In this document: positions 34,555 through 43,154 of the stretch, piece after piece
How the letters are laid out: each line of letters begins with the position of its first letter
Position numbering within the stretch: position 1 is the stretch's first letter
NCBI RefSeq assembly: GCF_016865485.1
Contig: NZ_AP024452.1
Location: 2,626,501 to 2,690,500 of the forward strand
Source of the DNA: Luteitalea sp. TBR-22
GTDB taxonomy: Bacteria; Acidobacteriota; Vicinamibacteria; Vicinamibacterales; Vicinamibacteraceae
Reading direction: 5' to 3'
Length of the DNA stretch: 64,000 nt
The notes under the pieces: generated by a model
The model's database searches: none
The model's input: only the letters and a program-made list of their open reading frames with translations
What the model was told of the DNA's origin: nothing
Position numbers and translations under genes: made by a program

Positions 34555-35451
34555 CTACTTCTTCACCAACTCCACACGCCGGTTCTTGGCGCGGCCGTCT
34601 TCCGTGCGGTTGTCGGCGACGGGCGTGGTCTGGCCATAGCCCTTTGCCGTGAGCCGCGCGGCCGGCACGCCGCGCTCGATCAAGGCGGCCATCACGGCCT
34701 TCGCACGTTCGTCGGAGAGCTTCAGGTTCGCCTCGGGCGTGCCGACGTTGTCGGTGTGCCCACCGACCTCGATCTTCAGGTCGGCGGCCGCCTTCAGCGC
34801 CGCGGCGGCGGCGTCGAGTGTCTGGGCGGAGTCGGTCGTGAGCGTCGCCTTGCCGGTGTCGAAGGTGACGTAGAGCGTGATGAAACCGTCGCGCGTCAAC
34901 TGGTCGGCCATCTCGGTGACGCTGACCTCCTGCTTCATGGCTTCGCGCTGCGTGACCGTGAGCGCATAGGTGCCCTCGTCCTGGCTGGCCATGAAGAACG
35001 CCCAGGTCTCCTTGCCGCCCTTGACGAACTTCATCGTCAGCCCGTAGCTCATGCACCCGTTGCCCATCTCGGGCATGTGCTCGTCGTCGTACTTGGCCTT
35101 GCACCATCCCGGCCACTGTCCTTCGATGGTCCCGCCGGCCTTCTTCGCGGCGTTCTCGAAGTTGCGCATCAACTGCAGGCCGCTGGCCGGGGTGACCCCT
35201 TCCTTCATGGCATAGCTGAGGAACTGCACCGGACCCTCGACCTGGACGCCCTTGACCATCCCGTCGTTGTCGGGCGCCCCGACGGGGAAGGCCCGCATGT
35301 CGAACTGGCTGGCGGAGCAGCTGGCGAGGTACATGCCCGGCATGCGCGTGAACAGCGGGTGATCCTTGCAGCCTTCAGCGTCGTCCTGGGCCATCGCCGG
35401 GGTCACGCCACACAGGCACGCCAGCAGGGCACTGATCGTCATCCACCTCAT
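34555..35451 (-). CDS. OmpA-family outer membrane protein
   Basis: 298 residues. A signal peptide (MRWMTISALLACLCGVTPAMA) precedes an unassigned middle and a C-terminal OmpA/MotB peptidoglycan-binding domain. Landmarks of that domain are VTFDTGKATLT, EVGGHTDNVGTPEANLKLSDERAKAV and GYGQTTPVADNRTEDGRAKNRRVEL. It probably anchors the outer membrane to peptidoglycan. The open frame runs on upstream through the antisense of the next gene and is rejected. Convergent with the kinase gene (14-nt gap). Confidence 0.93.
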   Translation of the reverse strand: MRWMTISALLACLCGVTPAMAQDDAEGCKDHPLFTRMPGMYLASCSASQFDMRAFPVGAPDNDGMVKGVQVEGPVQFLSYAMKEGVTPASGLQLMRNFENAAKKAGGTIEGQWPGWCKAKYDDEHMPEMGNGCMSYGLTMKFVKGGKETWAFFMASQDEGTYALTVTQREAMKQEVSVTEMADQLTRDGFITLYVTFDTGKATLTTDSAQTLDAAAAALKAAADLKIEVGGHTDNVGTPEANLKLSDERAKAVMAALIERGVPAARLTAKGYGQTTPVADNRTEDGRAKNRRVELVKK

Positions 35452-35582
35452 GTCGGTCCTCCGGGAATGGTCGCGGCGGCCGACCGCCGCGACACCGCAG
35501 GCGCCGCGCCCGAGCAGGGCCCGGGCGGGCAGCCACCACAGCAGTGTACGGGCGGCGCGCGATCGGTGTTCGACGCGCCCCC

Positions 35583-36596
35583 TCAGTCCCGAGCCATCCC
35601 TTCGGCCAGCGTCACGTCGAGCACGCGCGCGCCGGGGCAGCTCGCGGTCACCCGCGCCGCCAGTCGTGCGCGCGCCTCGGGAGAGGCGGCCAGCACCGTG
35701 AGCGAGCCGCCGGCGCCGCCGGCGCCGTTCACCTTGACGCCGAAGGTCTCTGGCCCCGTCACGGCGCCGATGATCGCGTGCGCCTCGTCGTTGACCAGCG
35801 ACGGATGCAGCGCCGCCTGCGCCTCGGTGTTGCGGGTGAGGACCGCGCCGTACGAGCGCAGGTCGCCGGCCCGCAGCGCCTCCGCGCCGTCCCGCGCGCA
35901 CTGCCGCAGCGCTTCCAGTCGCGGGTCGTCGGCGCCAGCATCGGTCAACTGCTTGACGACGAGGCGGTGCACCGCCGAGGAGTCGTGCCCGCGCGCCAGC
36001 AGCACCACGAGCAACCGGGCGTTCAGGGCCTCGACCGTCGCTGGCGTCACCACGAGCGCCTCGCGCGTCGCGTGCGGGTAGGCGTCCATCGTGATCAGGT
36101 TGATGCCGCCGGCTGCCGCAGCCCACTGATCCTGGATGCCGCTCTGCTGGCCGAGCCTGTCGGTTTCCACGGCATGCGCGCGCCGCGCGAGGTCTGCCGC
36201 CTCGGGCGAACGCCCGGCGAGCCGCTGGAGCGCCGACAGCACCGCGACGCACACGCTGGCCGAGGTGCCCATCGACGCCCCGGGCGGCACGGCCGACCCG
36301 ACGTCCAGCACCCAGCCCCCCTCGGGGACACCTGCCTCGTCGAGGCACGCGGCGACCAGGGGATCAGGCGTCGCTTGTGCGTCGAGTCCCGGAGTCCATC
36401 GCCACGTCCGCCCGAAGTTGCCGAGCCGCACGTCCACCCCTGGCGGCCCATCGACCGCCTGAAGCACCACGTCCACCCCGGGCCAGACGGCCAGATGGCA
36501 CACGACGCCATGCCCCGCGAACCACGTGTCCGTCCACCCGCCGAGATCGGCGATGCGTGTGGGGACGCGGATGGTGGCAATTGGAGAATCTGACAT
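35583..36596 (-). CDS. GHMP-family sugar kinase
   Basis: 337 residues. GHMP fold: an N-terminal RVPTRIADLGGWTDTW, the ATP loop VPPGASMGTSASVCVA and the C-terminal glycine motif KVNGAGGAGGSLTV. This type includes D-glycero-D-manno-heptose 7-phosphate kinase and L-fucokinase-like enzymes; the GGWTDT start fits the heptose/fucose kinase group. The start codon at 36596 and the first codons (MSDSPIAT) lie in the arm of an AT-armed palindrome, so this N-terminus derives from the repeat. A longer start further upstream runs through the whole repeat and is less likely. Confidence 0.86.
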   Translation of the reverse strand: MSDSPIATIRVPTRIADLGGWTDTWFAGHGVVCHLAVWPGVDVVLQAVDGPPGVDVRLGNFGRTWRWTPGLDAQATPDPLVAACLDEAGVPEGGWVLDVGSAVPPGASMGTSASVCVAVLSALQRLAGRSPEAADLARRAHAVETDRLGQQSGIQDQWAAAAGGINLITMDAYPHATREALVVTPATVEALNARLLVVLLARGHDSSAVHRLVVKQLTDAGADDPRLEALRQCARDGAEALRAGDLRSYGAVLTRNTEAQAALHPSLVNDEAHAIIGAVTGPETFGVKVNGAGGAGGSLTVLAASPEARARLAARVTASCPGARVLDVTLAEGMARD

Positions 36597-36684
36597 TTGA
36601 AATGCTCGAGCGCCGGCGTTGCCGGGCGCGTCGAAGGCCGGAGGCCGAGCGCCAGGAATTTCAAATTTCCAATCTCGAATTGCC
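36576..36684. repeat. AT-armed palindromic element overlapping a gene start
   Basis: Left arm 36576-36603 (GGCAATTGGAGAATC type) and right arm 36656-36684 (GAATTTCAAATTTCC...GAATTGCC) are inverted, with a core containing GAAGGCCGGAGGCCGAG shared with the other elements. It fills the whole gap between the GHMP kinase and the dus stop. Confidence 0.8.
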
Positions 36685-36688
36685 ACCA

Positions 36689-37798
36689 TCAGCCTGCCGC
36701 CGGCGTCTCTGCCGGCGCCCGCCGGTCCCGCGGGTCGGCGGGCGCTTCGGGGACGATGTCGGCGGGCAGATCCTCGGCGCGCAGCTCGTCGCCGGCCAGC
36801 AGGCGGTCGGCAATCCAGCCGTGCACTTCGGGTTCCGGCCGCGCCAGCAGCGCCTCGAGCGGCGAGCGTGGGTTGTCGAACACGGCGCGCTCCTGCATCG
36901 GCACGTAGGAGCCGTCCTCGGCCCTCGGCACATGGCGGCACCACAGGCCGAGGTGCCATACGAGGAACGGCCGGAAGCGGGTATACCCGCGCTCGTCGTC
37001 GCCGAAGTGCTCGCGCCCCAGGCGGACGTACTCGCGGTAGATGGCCAGCCGACCCTCGGCCGAGTCGTCCACCGGGCGCCCCAGCGCCTCGGCGAAGATC
37101 CAGGGCTTGATGAGCGCCCCGCGGGCGATCATCACGGCCTGCACGCCGGCAATCGCCCGGCTGCGCTCGATGTCCTCGGGAAACAGGATGTCGCCGTTGC
37201 CCACCACCGGGATGCGGACGGCCTGCGCCACCTCGCCGATGGCCACCCAGTCGGCCTGGTACCGGTACCGCGCCGAGCGGGTCCGTCCGTGGACCGTCAG
37301 GGCATCGGCCCCACCGGCTTCCGCCGCCCGTGCAACATCTACCGCGTTTCGCTCGTCTTCATTCCAGCCGAGTCGAATCTTGACGGTCACCGGCAGGGTG
37401 CCGGCGCCCTCCTTCATGGCCGCCACGAGCCGCTCGATGCGACGGGGCTGCCGGAGCAACGCGGAGCCGAGCCCGCGACGGGTGAACTCGTCGATGGGGC
37501 AGCCGAGGTTGAGGTCGACGAAATCGGCGCCGCGTTCGGCGACCAGGGCGGCGCCCCACCGGAGCTCGTCGGGGGAGCGGCCGGCGAGCTGCACGCCGAA
37601 GCAGCGCTCGTCGGGGGCACGCTGGATAAGGGCGAATTCGGCGCGTCGGCGCTGTTGCAGGCTGCGGACCACGGCCATCTCGCTCATGGTCACCGTGGCG
37701 CCGAATGCCTGGCAGAGGCGTCGATAGGGTAGGTTGCCTCCCTTGGTCATCGGCGCCATGACGAGCGCCGGACCGGAGAGGACAGAGAGAACGGACAT
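36689..37798 (-). CDS. tRNA-dihydrouridine synthase
   Basis: 369 residues, FMN-dependent Dus family. Visible are LVMAPMTKGGNLPYRRLC, the catalytic-site DLNLGCPIDEFTRRGLGSALL with the conserved Cys, VTVKIRLGWN, LTVHGRTRSARY and VVGNGDI. It reduces uridine in the D-loop of tRNA. A C-terminal extension rich in Pro/Ala/Glu (last 40 residues) is less conserved. The ATG at 37798 follows a TATCAT box by 10 nt on the minus strand. DusB-like, but the exact subgroup is not certain. Confidence 0.92.
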   Translation of the reverse strand: MSVLSVLSGPALVMAPMTKGGNLPYRRLCQAFGATVTMSEMAVVRSLQQRRRAEFALIQRAPDERCFGVQLAGRSPDELRWGAALVAERGADFVDLNLGCPIDEFTRRGLGSALLRQPRRIERLVAAMKEGAGTLPVTVKIRLGWNEDERNAVDVARAAEAGGADALTVHGRTRSARYRYQADWVAIGEVAQAVRIPVVGNGDILFPEDIERSRAIAGVQAVMIARGALIKPWIFAEALGRPVDDSAEGRLAIYREYVRLGREHFGDDERGYTRFRPFLVWHLGLWCRHVPRAEDGSYVPMQERAVFDNPRSPLEALLARPEPEVHGWIADRLLAGDELRAEDLPADIVPEAPADPRDRRAPAETPAAG

Positions 37799-37882
37799 GG
37801 GCGGCCGTATGATAAGCGGTGGCAGGGTGGCTGAGCTCGAGCTTTGCGTCTACACTAGCGGCCATCCGGACGAGGAATACTG

Positions 37883-38251
37883 ATGCCTCACCCGTTCAAG
37901 GTGCACCGGACCGCTGAAGGCGACGTCTCGGTGCTGCATCTCGAAGGCTTTCTCGACGCACACACGGCGCCGGCCTTCGAGCAGGCCATCCAGGCCGAGC
38001 TCGACGCCAGCCGCTCGCGGATCGTCGTCGACGGCGAGAAGCTGACCTACATCTCGTCGGCCGGCCTCGGCGTCTTCATGGGCTTCATCGAGCAGATTCG
38101 CGAGCAGGGCGGCGACCTGAAGATCTGCGGTCTCACCCCGAAGGTCCGGCAGATCTTCGAGATCCTGGGCTTCCAGGCGATCTACGACATGGTCGACAGC
38201 GTGCCCGACGCGGTGCAGCGCTTCGTGACCAGCCCCACCCGGGAGGCATAG
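37883..38251 (+). CDS. STAS-domain anti-sigma factor antagonist (SpoIIAA/RsbV-like)
   Basis: 122 residues, a single STAS domain. LTYISSAGLGVFMGF (around residues 54-68) includes Ser58/Ser59 at the site phosphorylated in RsbV/SpoIIAA. It is the first gene of a three-gene set with an RsbW-like kinase (4-nt gap) and an RsbU-like phosphatase, a full partner-switching module. A -10-like TACACT is at 37851-37856. Confidence 0.93.
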   Translation: MPHPFKVHRTAEGDVSVLHLEGFLDAHTAPAFEQAIQAELDASRSRIVVDGEKLTYISSAGLGVFMGFIEQIREQGGDLKICGLTPKVRQIFEILGFQAIYDMVDSVPDAVQRFVTSPTREA

Positions 38252-38255
38252 CGCC

Positions 38256-38687
38256 ATGACCTCCCTCGAGCGGACGTTGACCCTGACAGTGCCGTCGGCC
38301 ACCGAGCACCTGGCGCTGATCCGGGAGTTCGTCGCCAACGTCGGCTCGCAGGCGGGTCTGGGCGATGACGATGTCGCCAAGCTCGAGCTCGCGGTGGACG
38401 AGGCCTGCGCCAACGTGATCGAGCACGCCCACGGCCACGACGCCAACAAGGAAGTGACCGTCCGGGCCACCTTCGACACCGCGACCCTCCGCATCGAGGT
38501 CGTCGACGAAGGCGAGGGCTTCGACCCGACCGCGGTCCCGTCCACGCCGGTCGAGCAGATGGTGCACGACCGCCGCACCGGCGGCCTCGGCCTGCGGGTG
38601 ATGAAGTCGCTCATGGACGAGGTCTCCTACGAGATCCTCCCGGGCGACCGCAATCGCCTCCGTCTCCTCAAGCGCATCCAGAAATAG
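38256..38687 (+). CDS. RsbW-like serine kinase / ATP-binding protein
   Basis: 143 residues, HATPase fold: N box ELAVDEACANVIEHAHG, G1 box VDEGEGFDP, G2 box GGLGLRVMKSLMDEV. Such proteins phosphorylate the STAS antagonist and bind an anti-sigma target or other partner. Spacing of 4 nt upstream and 7 nt downstream indicates one transcript. No cognate sigma factor of the SigB/SigF type is seen in the window; the ECF gene at 48667 is not adjacent. Confidence 0.92.
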   Translation: MTSLERTLTLTVPSATEHLALIREFVANVGSQAGLGDDDVAKLELAVDEACANVIEHAHGHDANKEVTVRATFDTATLRIEVVDEGEGFDPTAVPSTPVEQMVHDRRTGGLGLRVMKSLMDEVSYEILPGDRNRLRLLKRIQK

Positions 38688-38694
38688 GCCGCTC

Positions 38695-40326
38695 GTGGCG
38701 CACGTCTCGGTCAGCCGCCTCGAGTCCCTCCTGGAATCGGCGCAGCTGCTGCACGCCTCTCTCGATCTCGACAACCTCCTCAAGCACCTGCTGCGCACGG
38801 TGATGGGCCGCCTGCTCGTCACGCGCGCCGTGATCGCCATCGACGCCGGCGACGGCCCGCGCGTCGCGATGTCGCGCGGCGTGGCGGAGGCGACGCTGGG
38901 GCAGCCCTTCGACGAGGCGCGCGCCACGGCGCTCGGCCTGCGCCACCACCTGCCGATCGGCGTGCCCGCCGTCGGCCTGCTCGCCACAGCGTCGCCGGCC
39001 CGGCCGACCGTCGACGAGGAGGAACGCGCCTTCCTCGAGGCCCTGCTCGGCATCGCCGCCACCGGCATCAGCAATGCCAATGCCCATGCGCAGGCGACCC
39101 GCCTCAATCGCGATCTCGATCGCAAGATCCAGGAGCTCCGCACGCTGATGGAGCTCGGGCGCGCGTTCTCGCGCGTCAACGAGGTCGAGGAGGTCGCGCG
39201 CATCTTCGGCCTCACCGTCGCCGGGCAGTGGATGGTGACCCGCTACGCCATCACCGTGTGCCGCGACGGCCTCGGAACGGTCTCGCGTCAGCAGGGCGTG
39301 AAACTGCCGCCGCTGGCGACCTACCAGGAGGCGATGCACCGCCTGCCGGACGCGGCGCTGGTGGCCGATCTCGAGGACTCCGAGCTGCGCGCGCTGTTCG
39401 AGGCCCACAAGCTGTGCGCGGTGTTCTCGCTGCGCAGCGGCGAGCAGGTCTGCGGATTCGCGGCCCTCGGGCCGCGTCCCGGCGGCCAGTCGTACACGCC
39501 GGCCGATCTCGAGCTCGGCGCGGGCATGGCGGCGCAGGCGGTGGTCGCCTTCGACAACTGCTGGTACTTCCGCGAGGTCCTCGACAAGAAGCAGTACGAG
39601 AAGGAGCTGGCGGTGGCGGCCAGCATCCAGCAGGGCCTGTTTCCCGCCGCCCTGCCGTCGCTCAGCGGCTTCGACGTCGCGGCCATGAACCGCCCCGCCC
39701 AGCAAGTCGGCGGCGACTACTACGACGTGCTCACGCTCACCGATGGCGACGACGAGGCCTGCCTGTTCTGCGTTGCCGACGTATCGGGCAAGGGCCTGGC
39801 GGCGTCGCTCCTGATGAGCACCATCCAGGCGACGCTCCGGGCCCTGCTCGGGCGCGAAGCCTCGCTGGCCGAGCTCGCGTGCCGTGCCAACGAGCTCCTG
39901 TTCGCCACCACGCCCGGCAGCAAATACGCCACGGCCGCCCTGGTGCTGGCGCACCCGCATACGGGGGAGTGTCGCTACGTGAGTGGCGGGCACACCGAGT
40001 CGCTGCTGCTCCGCGCCGATGGCCAGCGCGTGTGGCTCGGCGCCACCGGCGTGCCGCTCGGCCTCTTCCCGGGCATGGTGTGGGAGGAGGTCGCCCTGAC
40101 CCTGCGCGAGGGCGACGTGCTGGTGTTGTACTCCGACGGCGTGAGCGAGGCCCAGACCGAGAGCTTCGACGAGTTCGGTTCCGAGCGCCTTGCCGACATC
40201 GTCGAGCGCGAACGGCACCGGCCGGCCACGGCGATCACCACCGCCCTGCTCGACGCCATCGACGAGTTCGTCGAGGGCGCCCCGCAGTTCGACGACATCA
40301 CGCTGATGGTGATCAAGCGCATCTGA
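38695..40326 (+). CDS. GAF-domain PP2C phosphatase (RsbU/SpoIIE-like)
   Basis: 543 residues from a GTG. Two GAF-like sensor regions (about 10-140 and 150-300), a short helical linker (KKQYEKELAVAASIQQGLFP), then a SpoIIE-type PP2C domain. Metal-binding motifs are GGDYYDV, FCVADVSGKGLAASLLM, VLYSDGVSEAQ and FDDITLMV. It is expected to dephosphorylate the STAS protein when the GAF domains sense a signal, switching partner binding. Third gene of the operon. Confidence 0.92.
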   Translation: MAHVSVSRLESLLESAQLLHASLDLDNLLKHLLRTVMGRLLVTRAVIAIDAGDGPRVAMSRGVAEATLGQPFDEARATALGLRHHLPIGVPAVGLLATASPARPTVDEEERAFLEALLGIAATGISNANAHAQATRLNRDLDRKIQELRTLMELGRAFSRVNEVEEVARIFGLTVAGQWMVTRYAITVCRDGLGTVSRQQGVKLPPLATYQEAMHRLPDAALVADLEDSELRALFEAHKLCAVFSLRSGEQVCGFAALGPRPGGQSYTPADLELGAGMAAQAVVAFDNCWYFREVLDKKQYEKELAVAASIQQGLFPAALPSLSGFDVAAMNRPAQQVGGDYYDVLTLTDGDDEACLFCVADVSGKGLAASLLMSTIQATLRALLGREASLAELACRANELLFATTPGSKYATAALVLAHPHTGECRYVSGGHTESLLLRADGQRVWLGATGVPLGLFPGMVWEEVALTLREGDVLVLYSDGVSEAQTESFDEFGSERLADIVERERHRPATAITTALLDAIDEFVEGAPQFDDITLMVIKRI

Positions 40327-40386
40327 ACCGGGTGCCGGGTACGGGGTTCCGGGTGCCGGTAGTCGAACCTGAATCGACGATCGGGC

Positions 40387-40508
40387 TTCTCCGGACGTAG
40401 GCGTCGACCTTGGTCGACGCTCAGGGCACGTCAGGGGAGGAGGCGCCGTCGCAGGGAACCGAGTTCTCCGGACGTAGCCGTCGACATTCATGTCGACGGT
40501 CAGGTTCG
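40387..40508. repeat. two tandem hairpin repeats, CGTAGSCGTCG family
   Basis: Copy one is 40387-40425 (stem GGCGTCGACC/GGTCGACGCT) and copy two 40464-40508 (stem GCCGTCGACAT/ATGTCGACGGT), both preceded by TTCTCCGGACGTAG. The stems differ at paired positions, keeping complementarity. The rest of the 192-nt gap (40327-40386) is a degenerate CCGGGT array. Confidence 0.78.
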
Positions 40509-40518
40509 AGGGCGACAC

Positions 40519-41277
40519 ATGTCCAATGCGCAGCCTCGCTTCGGTTCGTGCTGCACGTCGATGCTGTACACGCGCGATCTCGAACGCAGTCGCACCTTCT
40601 ACGATCGATGGCTGCCGGCGTGGTCGTTCGACACAGCTACCGACGACCCGCGTCACATCACCATCAGGATGGGTGACCAGGCGGTGGCGCACGCGCGCGT
40701 CGTCGAGGGAGACGGCGACGAGTGGGTGCCGATGGTGCGGGTCGCCGACCTCGAGGCGTCGCTGGTGACGGCGACGACCATCGGGGCCACGATCGTGGAC
40801 CGCGACGACATCGCCGGCGTCGCCCGCATCGCTCGTCTGCGCGACCTCGAAGGGGCGACCTTCGGGCTGTGGCAGCCCTCGCCGGACCTCGGCGTTGCCG
40901 TCACCGACGTGGTCGGCAGCCTCTGGTGGATCGAGGTGCTGACGCGTGACCCGGCGCGCGCCGTGCAGTTCTACAGCCGTCTCTTCGGCTGGCAGGCCCG
41001 GACGACGGCCTTCGCGCCCTTCGACAGCTACGTCGTGCTCGAACGCAGCGGGCATCAGGAAGGTGGGGTGTTGCCCATCGATCCCGACTGGGATGTGCCA
41101 CCGCGCTGGAACACCATCGTTGCCGTGGCTGATGCCGATGCAGCGTGGCGCGAGGCGGCGTCGCTCGGAGGCTGCGCCCACTTCGCGCACACCGTGCCGT
41201 CAGCCGGCCGGATTGCCGGCGTCAGCGATCCTGGCGGCGCCATCCTGATCGTCCGCGGACCCGTGCCGCAGCCCTGA
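40519..41277 (+). CDS. two-domain VOC family protein
   Basis: 252 residues made of two glyoxalase/VOC modules: the first starts FGSCCTSMLYTRDLERSRTFY, the second VGSLWWIEVLTRDPARAVQFY, each ending in a conserved Gly/Pro strand. The second half resembles the CFP-30/hydroxylase-like VOC proteins. Metal ligands are not obvious, so catalytic function is uncertain. It follows the hairpin repeat pair by 10 nt with no clear Shine-Dalgarno. Confidence 0.88.
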   Translation: MSNAQPRFGSCCTSMLYTRDLERSRTFYDRWLPAWSFDTATDDPRHITIRMGDQAVAHARVVEGDGDEWVPMVRVADLEASLVTATTIGATIVDRDDIAGVARIARLRDLEGATFGLWQPSPDLGVAVTDVVGSLWWIEVLTRDPARAVQFYSRLFGWQARTTAFAPFDSYVVLERSGHQEGGVLPIDPDWDVPPRWNTIVAVADADAAWREAASLGGCAHFAHTVPSAGRIAGVSDPGGAILIVRGPVPQP

Positions 41278-41347
41278 GATCGGCCGAGCTTGAACGTGCG
41301 CGCGCCCGGCGCTAGCCTTGCCTGGACCAGAACAGCGGACACCGGAC

Positions 41348-42079
41348 ATGCGCAAGCGGCTCGGATCGATCGCGGCGTGGGGGCTCGCGGCGCTGCTCGC
41401 CGCAGTGCCGGCGGCGGAGGCGCAGCAGGATCACCGTCCGGGTGAGCCCCTGCAGTTCTCGATCGCCGAACGCGGTATCCGCGTCGTCCCGCACGGTACC
41501 CCGTTGGTCGTCTGGGTCACCAATCACAGCGACAAGGTCGTGGTTGCCTACGGCGTGCAGGTGCTGCAGCGCGACCGCCATGCCCGACTGCGGCCGCTGC
41601 GTCGTGTGGTCGTGCGGCCGCGCGACCCCATGCGGCCGGGATTCGGCGGATCGGCGCCCATCCGCGTCGACGGACTCGCTCCGGAGTACGAGGTTCTCGC
41701 CACGTTCGTCCTGTACGAGGACGGGACCTGGGCCGGCGACGCCGAACAAGCGCGCGCCGAGGTCGCGGCGATGCGCGAGGAGTACGTGGCCGCGCGCGAC
41801 ATGGGGCAGGCGCTCGCGGCGGTGCCGGAGCGGCCCGATCGCGCCGCCCTCGTGAGGCTGGCCGACCGCTTCTCGCAAGGCCTGGCGCGTGCCGCGGCCC
41901 CGCGTGCCCGGCAGCAGTACGAGGCGGGGCTCGACACGATCGCACGGGTGCTCGACGAGCGGCTCCGCGGCGACCGCACCTACGAGGAAGCTATCGTCAT
42001 CGCGCGCATCCGCGTCGATCGCGCGCTCGGGCAGGTGGAGCGCTACCCGTTCGTCGCGACCGCGGCGTTCAGGGGCTGA
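41348..42079 (+). CDS. secreted hypothetical protein
   Basis: 243 residues. The signal peptide is MRKRLGSIAAWGLAALLAAVPAAEA with cleavage after AEA. The mature part has a beta-rich N-terminal half (LVVWVTNHSDKVVVAYGV, a DUF-like sandwich) and a helical C-terminal half rich in Arg/Ala/Glu. I do not recognise a family. It is likely related in role to the gene at 42269, which also has a signal peptide and a similar opening (TAVLVNTATRDI), possibly a diverged paralogue. The ATG at 41348 is preferred over 41318. Confidence 0.7.
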   Translation: MRKRLGSIAAWGLAALLAAVPAAEAQQDHRPGEPLQFSIAERGIRVVPHGTPLVVWVTNHSDKVVVAYGVQVLQRDRHARLRPLRRVVVRPRDPMRPGFGGSAPIRVDGLAPEYEVLATFVLYEDGTWAGDAEQARAEVAAMREEYVAARDMGQALAAVPERPDRAALVRLADRFSQGLARAAAPRARQQYEAGLDTIARVLDERLRGDRTYEEAIVIARIRVDRALGQVERYPFVATAAFRG

Positions 42080-42268
42080 TGTGATGCGTCTCTGGATACC
42101 GTCGTCGAGCGTCGTGCTGGTCGGCTCGCTGATGTCGCCTGGTGGGGCAACCCCGGCTCGAGATCGCGAGATGCGCGGGCTGCTGGGGCAGTTCGGACCA
42201 GATCGCGACGCGCAACCCTGAGCACGGCAACATCAGGCACGAGTCCCCGGCCTGCGAAAGGAGTCTCC

Positions 42269-42994
42269 ATGCGAAGGTATGCACTTTCGGTTGCGATGCT
42301 GGTCGGCGCCATCTCGTGTGACGCCCAGGGGGCCGCGGCACAAGGGGCCGCGGCACCGCCGTCGTTCGGGGTGCCCATCGAGATCCGCGCGGTGACGAGC
42401 CAGGGGCCCGCTCCGACGGCCGTGCTCGTCAACACCGCGACGCGCGACATCCACATGTTCCAGATCGCGGTATACCGGCAGGGGCGTGACGGCTCCTGGG
42501 AGTTTGCCGGCAGCAGCGGGCAAGGGTCGGTGGCTCCGTGGCGGCCCGGCGAGGAGCGCCGGACGTCGGTGAGCGGCTGGCGCCCTGATGACGGCACCGT
42601 GCTCGTGCCGCTGTTCGCCTTCTTCGACGATGGGACGGCGGTGGGCAAGCCGGAGACGATTGAGGAGACCCGAGCCTCGGCGCGCGGGTTCCGTGTCGCC
42701 CTGGACGCACTGAAGGAGGCGTTCGATGCGTTTCCGGATCCCGTGAGCGCCGACCAGTTGCCGTTGCTCATCGAGCGGGTGGCGTTGGCGTTCGCGCGGA
42801 CGCCGTACTCGAGCCAGGGCCAGGGGCCGCACCACTTCTTCGCGGCCATCAACGAACTCAAGCGCCTGGGATCGCCGTCCAGACCTGCCGGCCTGTCGAT
42901 CGAGGATGGGGTGGCCCAGGCCCGGACACGCCTCGAGCAGACGCGGGTCGTGCAGTACGGCCTGCCGCTGCTTCCGAAAGACGCACCGCGCTGA
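42269..42994 (+). CDS. secreted hypothetical protein, possible paralogue of its neighbour
   Basis: 241 residues; signal peptide MRRYALSVAMLVGAISCDAQG, with the cysteine possibly a weak lipobox. It has an N-terminal beta-rich segment and a helical C-terminal half containing LPLLIERVALAFARTPYS. AAAQGAAA is a short internal duplication. Shine-Dalgarno-like GAAAGGAG lies 9 nt upstream. Function unknown. Confidence 0.7.
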   Translation: MRRYALSVAMLVGAISCDAQGAAAQGAAAPPSFGVPIEIRAVTSQGPAPTAVLVNTATRDIHMFQIAVYRQGRDGSWEFAGSSGQGSVAPWRPGEERRTSVSGWRPDDGTVLVPLFAFFDDGTAVGKPETIEETRASARGFRVALDALKEAFDAFPDPVSADQLPLLIERVALAFARTPYSSQGQGPHHFFAAINELKRLGSPSRPAGLSIEDGVAQARTRLEQTRVVQYGLPLLPKDAPR

Positions 42995-42995
42995 C

Positions 42996-43087
42996 TGTCG
43001 ACCTGAACTCGCCGCGCGCCGCAGGCGCATATCGGCGAGTCTTGAAGGTCGACAGCTACGACTCACGGCGCGGTCGGAGACCGCGCC
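42996..43087. repeat. nested palindrome and GGA-loop hairpin
   Basis: Outer arms TGTCGACCT (42996-43004) and AGGTCGACA (43046-43054) enclose inner arms ACTCGCCG (43007-43014) and CGGCGAGT (43033-43040); the interior repeats 16430-16463. Then GGCGCGGTC (43067-43075), loop GGA and GACCGCGCC (43079-43087). An array of CCCGATCCGCGATC units follows and runs into the yajQ stop at 43155. Confidence 0.75.
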
Positions 43088-43154
43088 CTACCCGATCCGC
43101 GATCTCCGATCCGCCCTACCCGATCCGCGATCCCCGATCCCCGAACCGCGCTCC

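Noticed and set aside
42084-42221. 45-codon open frame between the two secreted hypotheticals
   Set aside because: An ATG is present but the length is small, there is no homology-like motif, and its hydrophobic start is short. Not enough support to call a gene.
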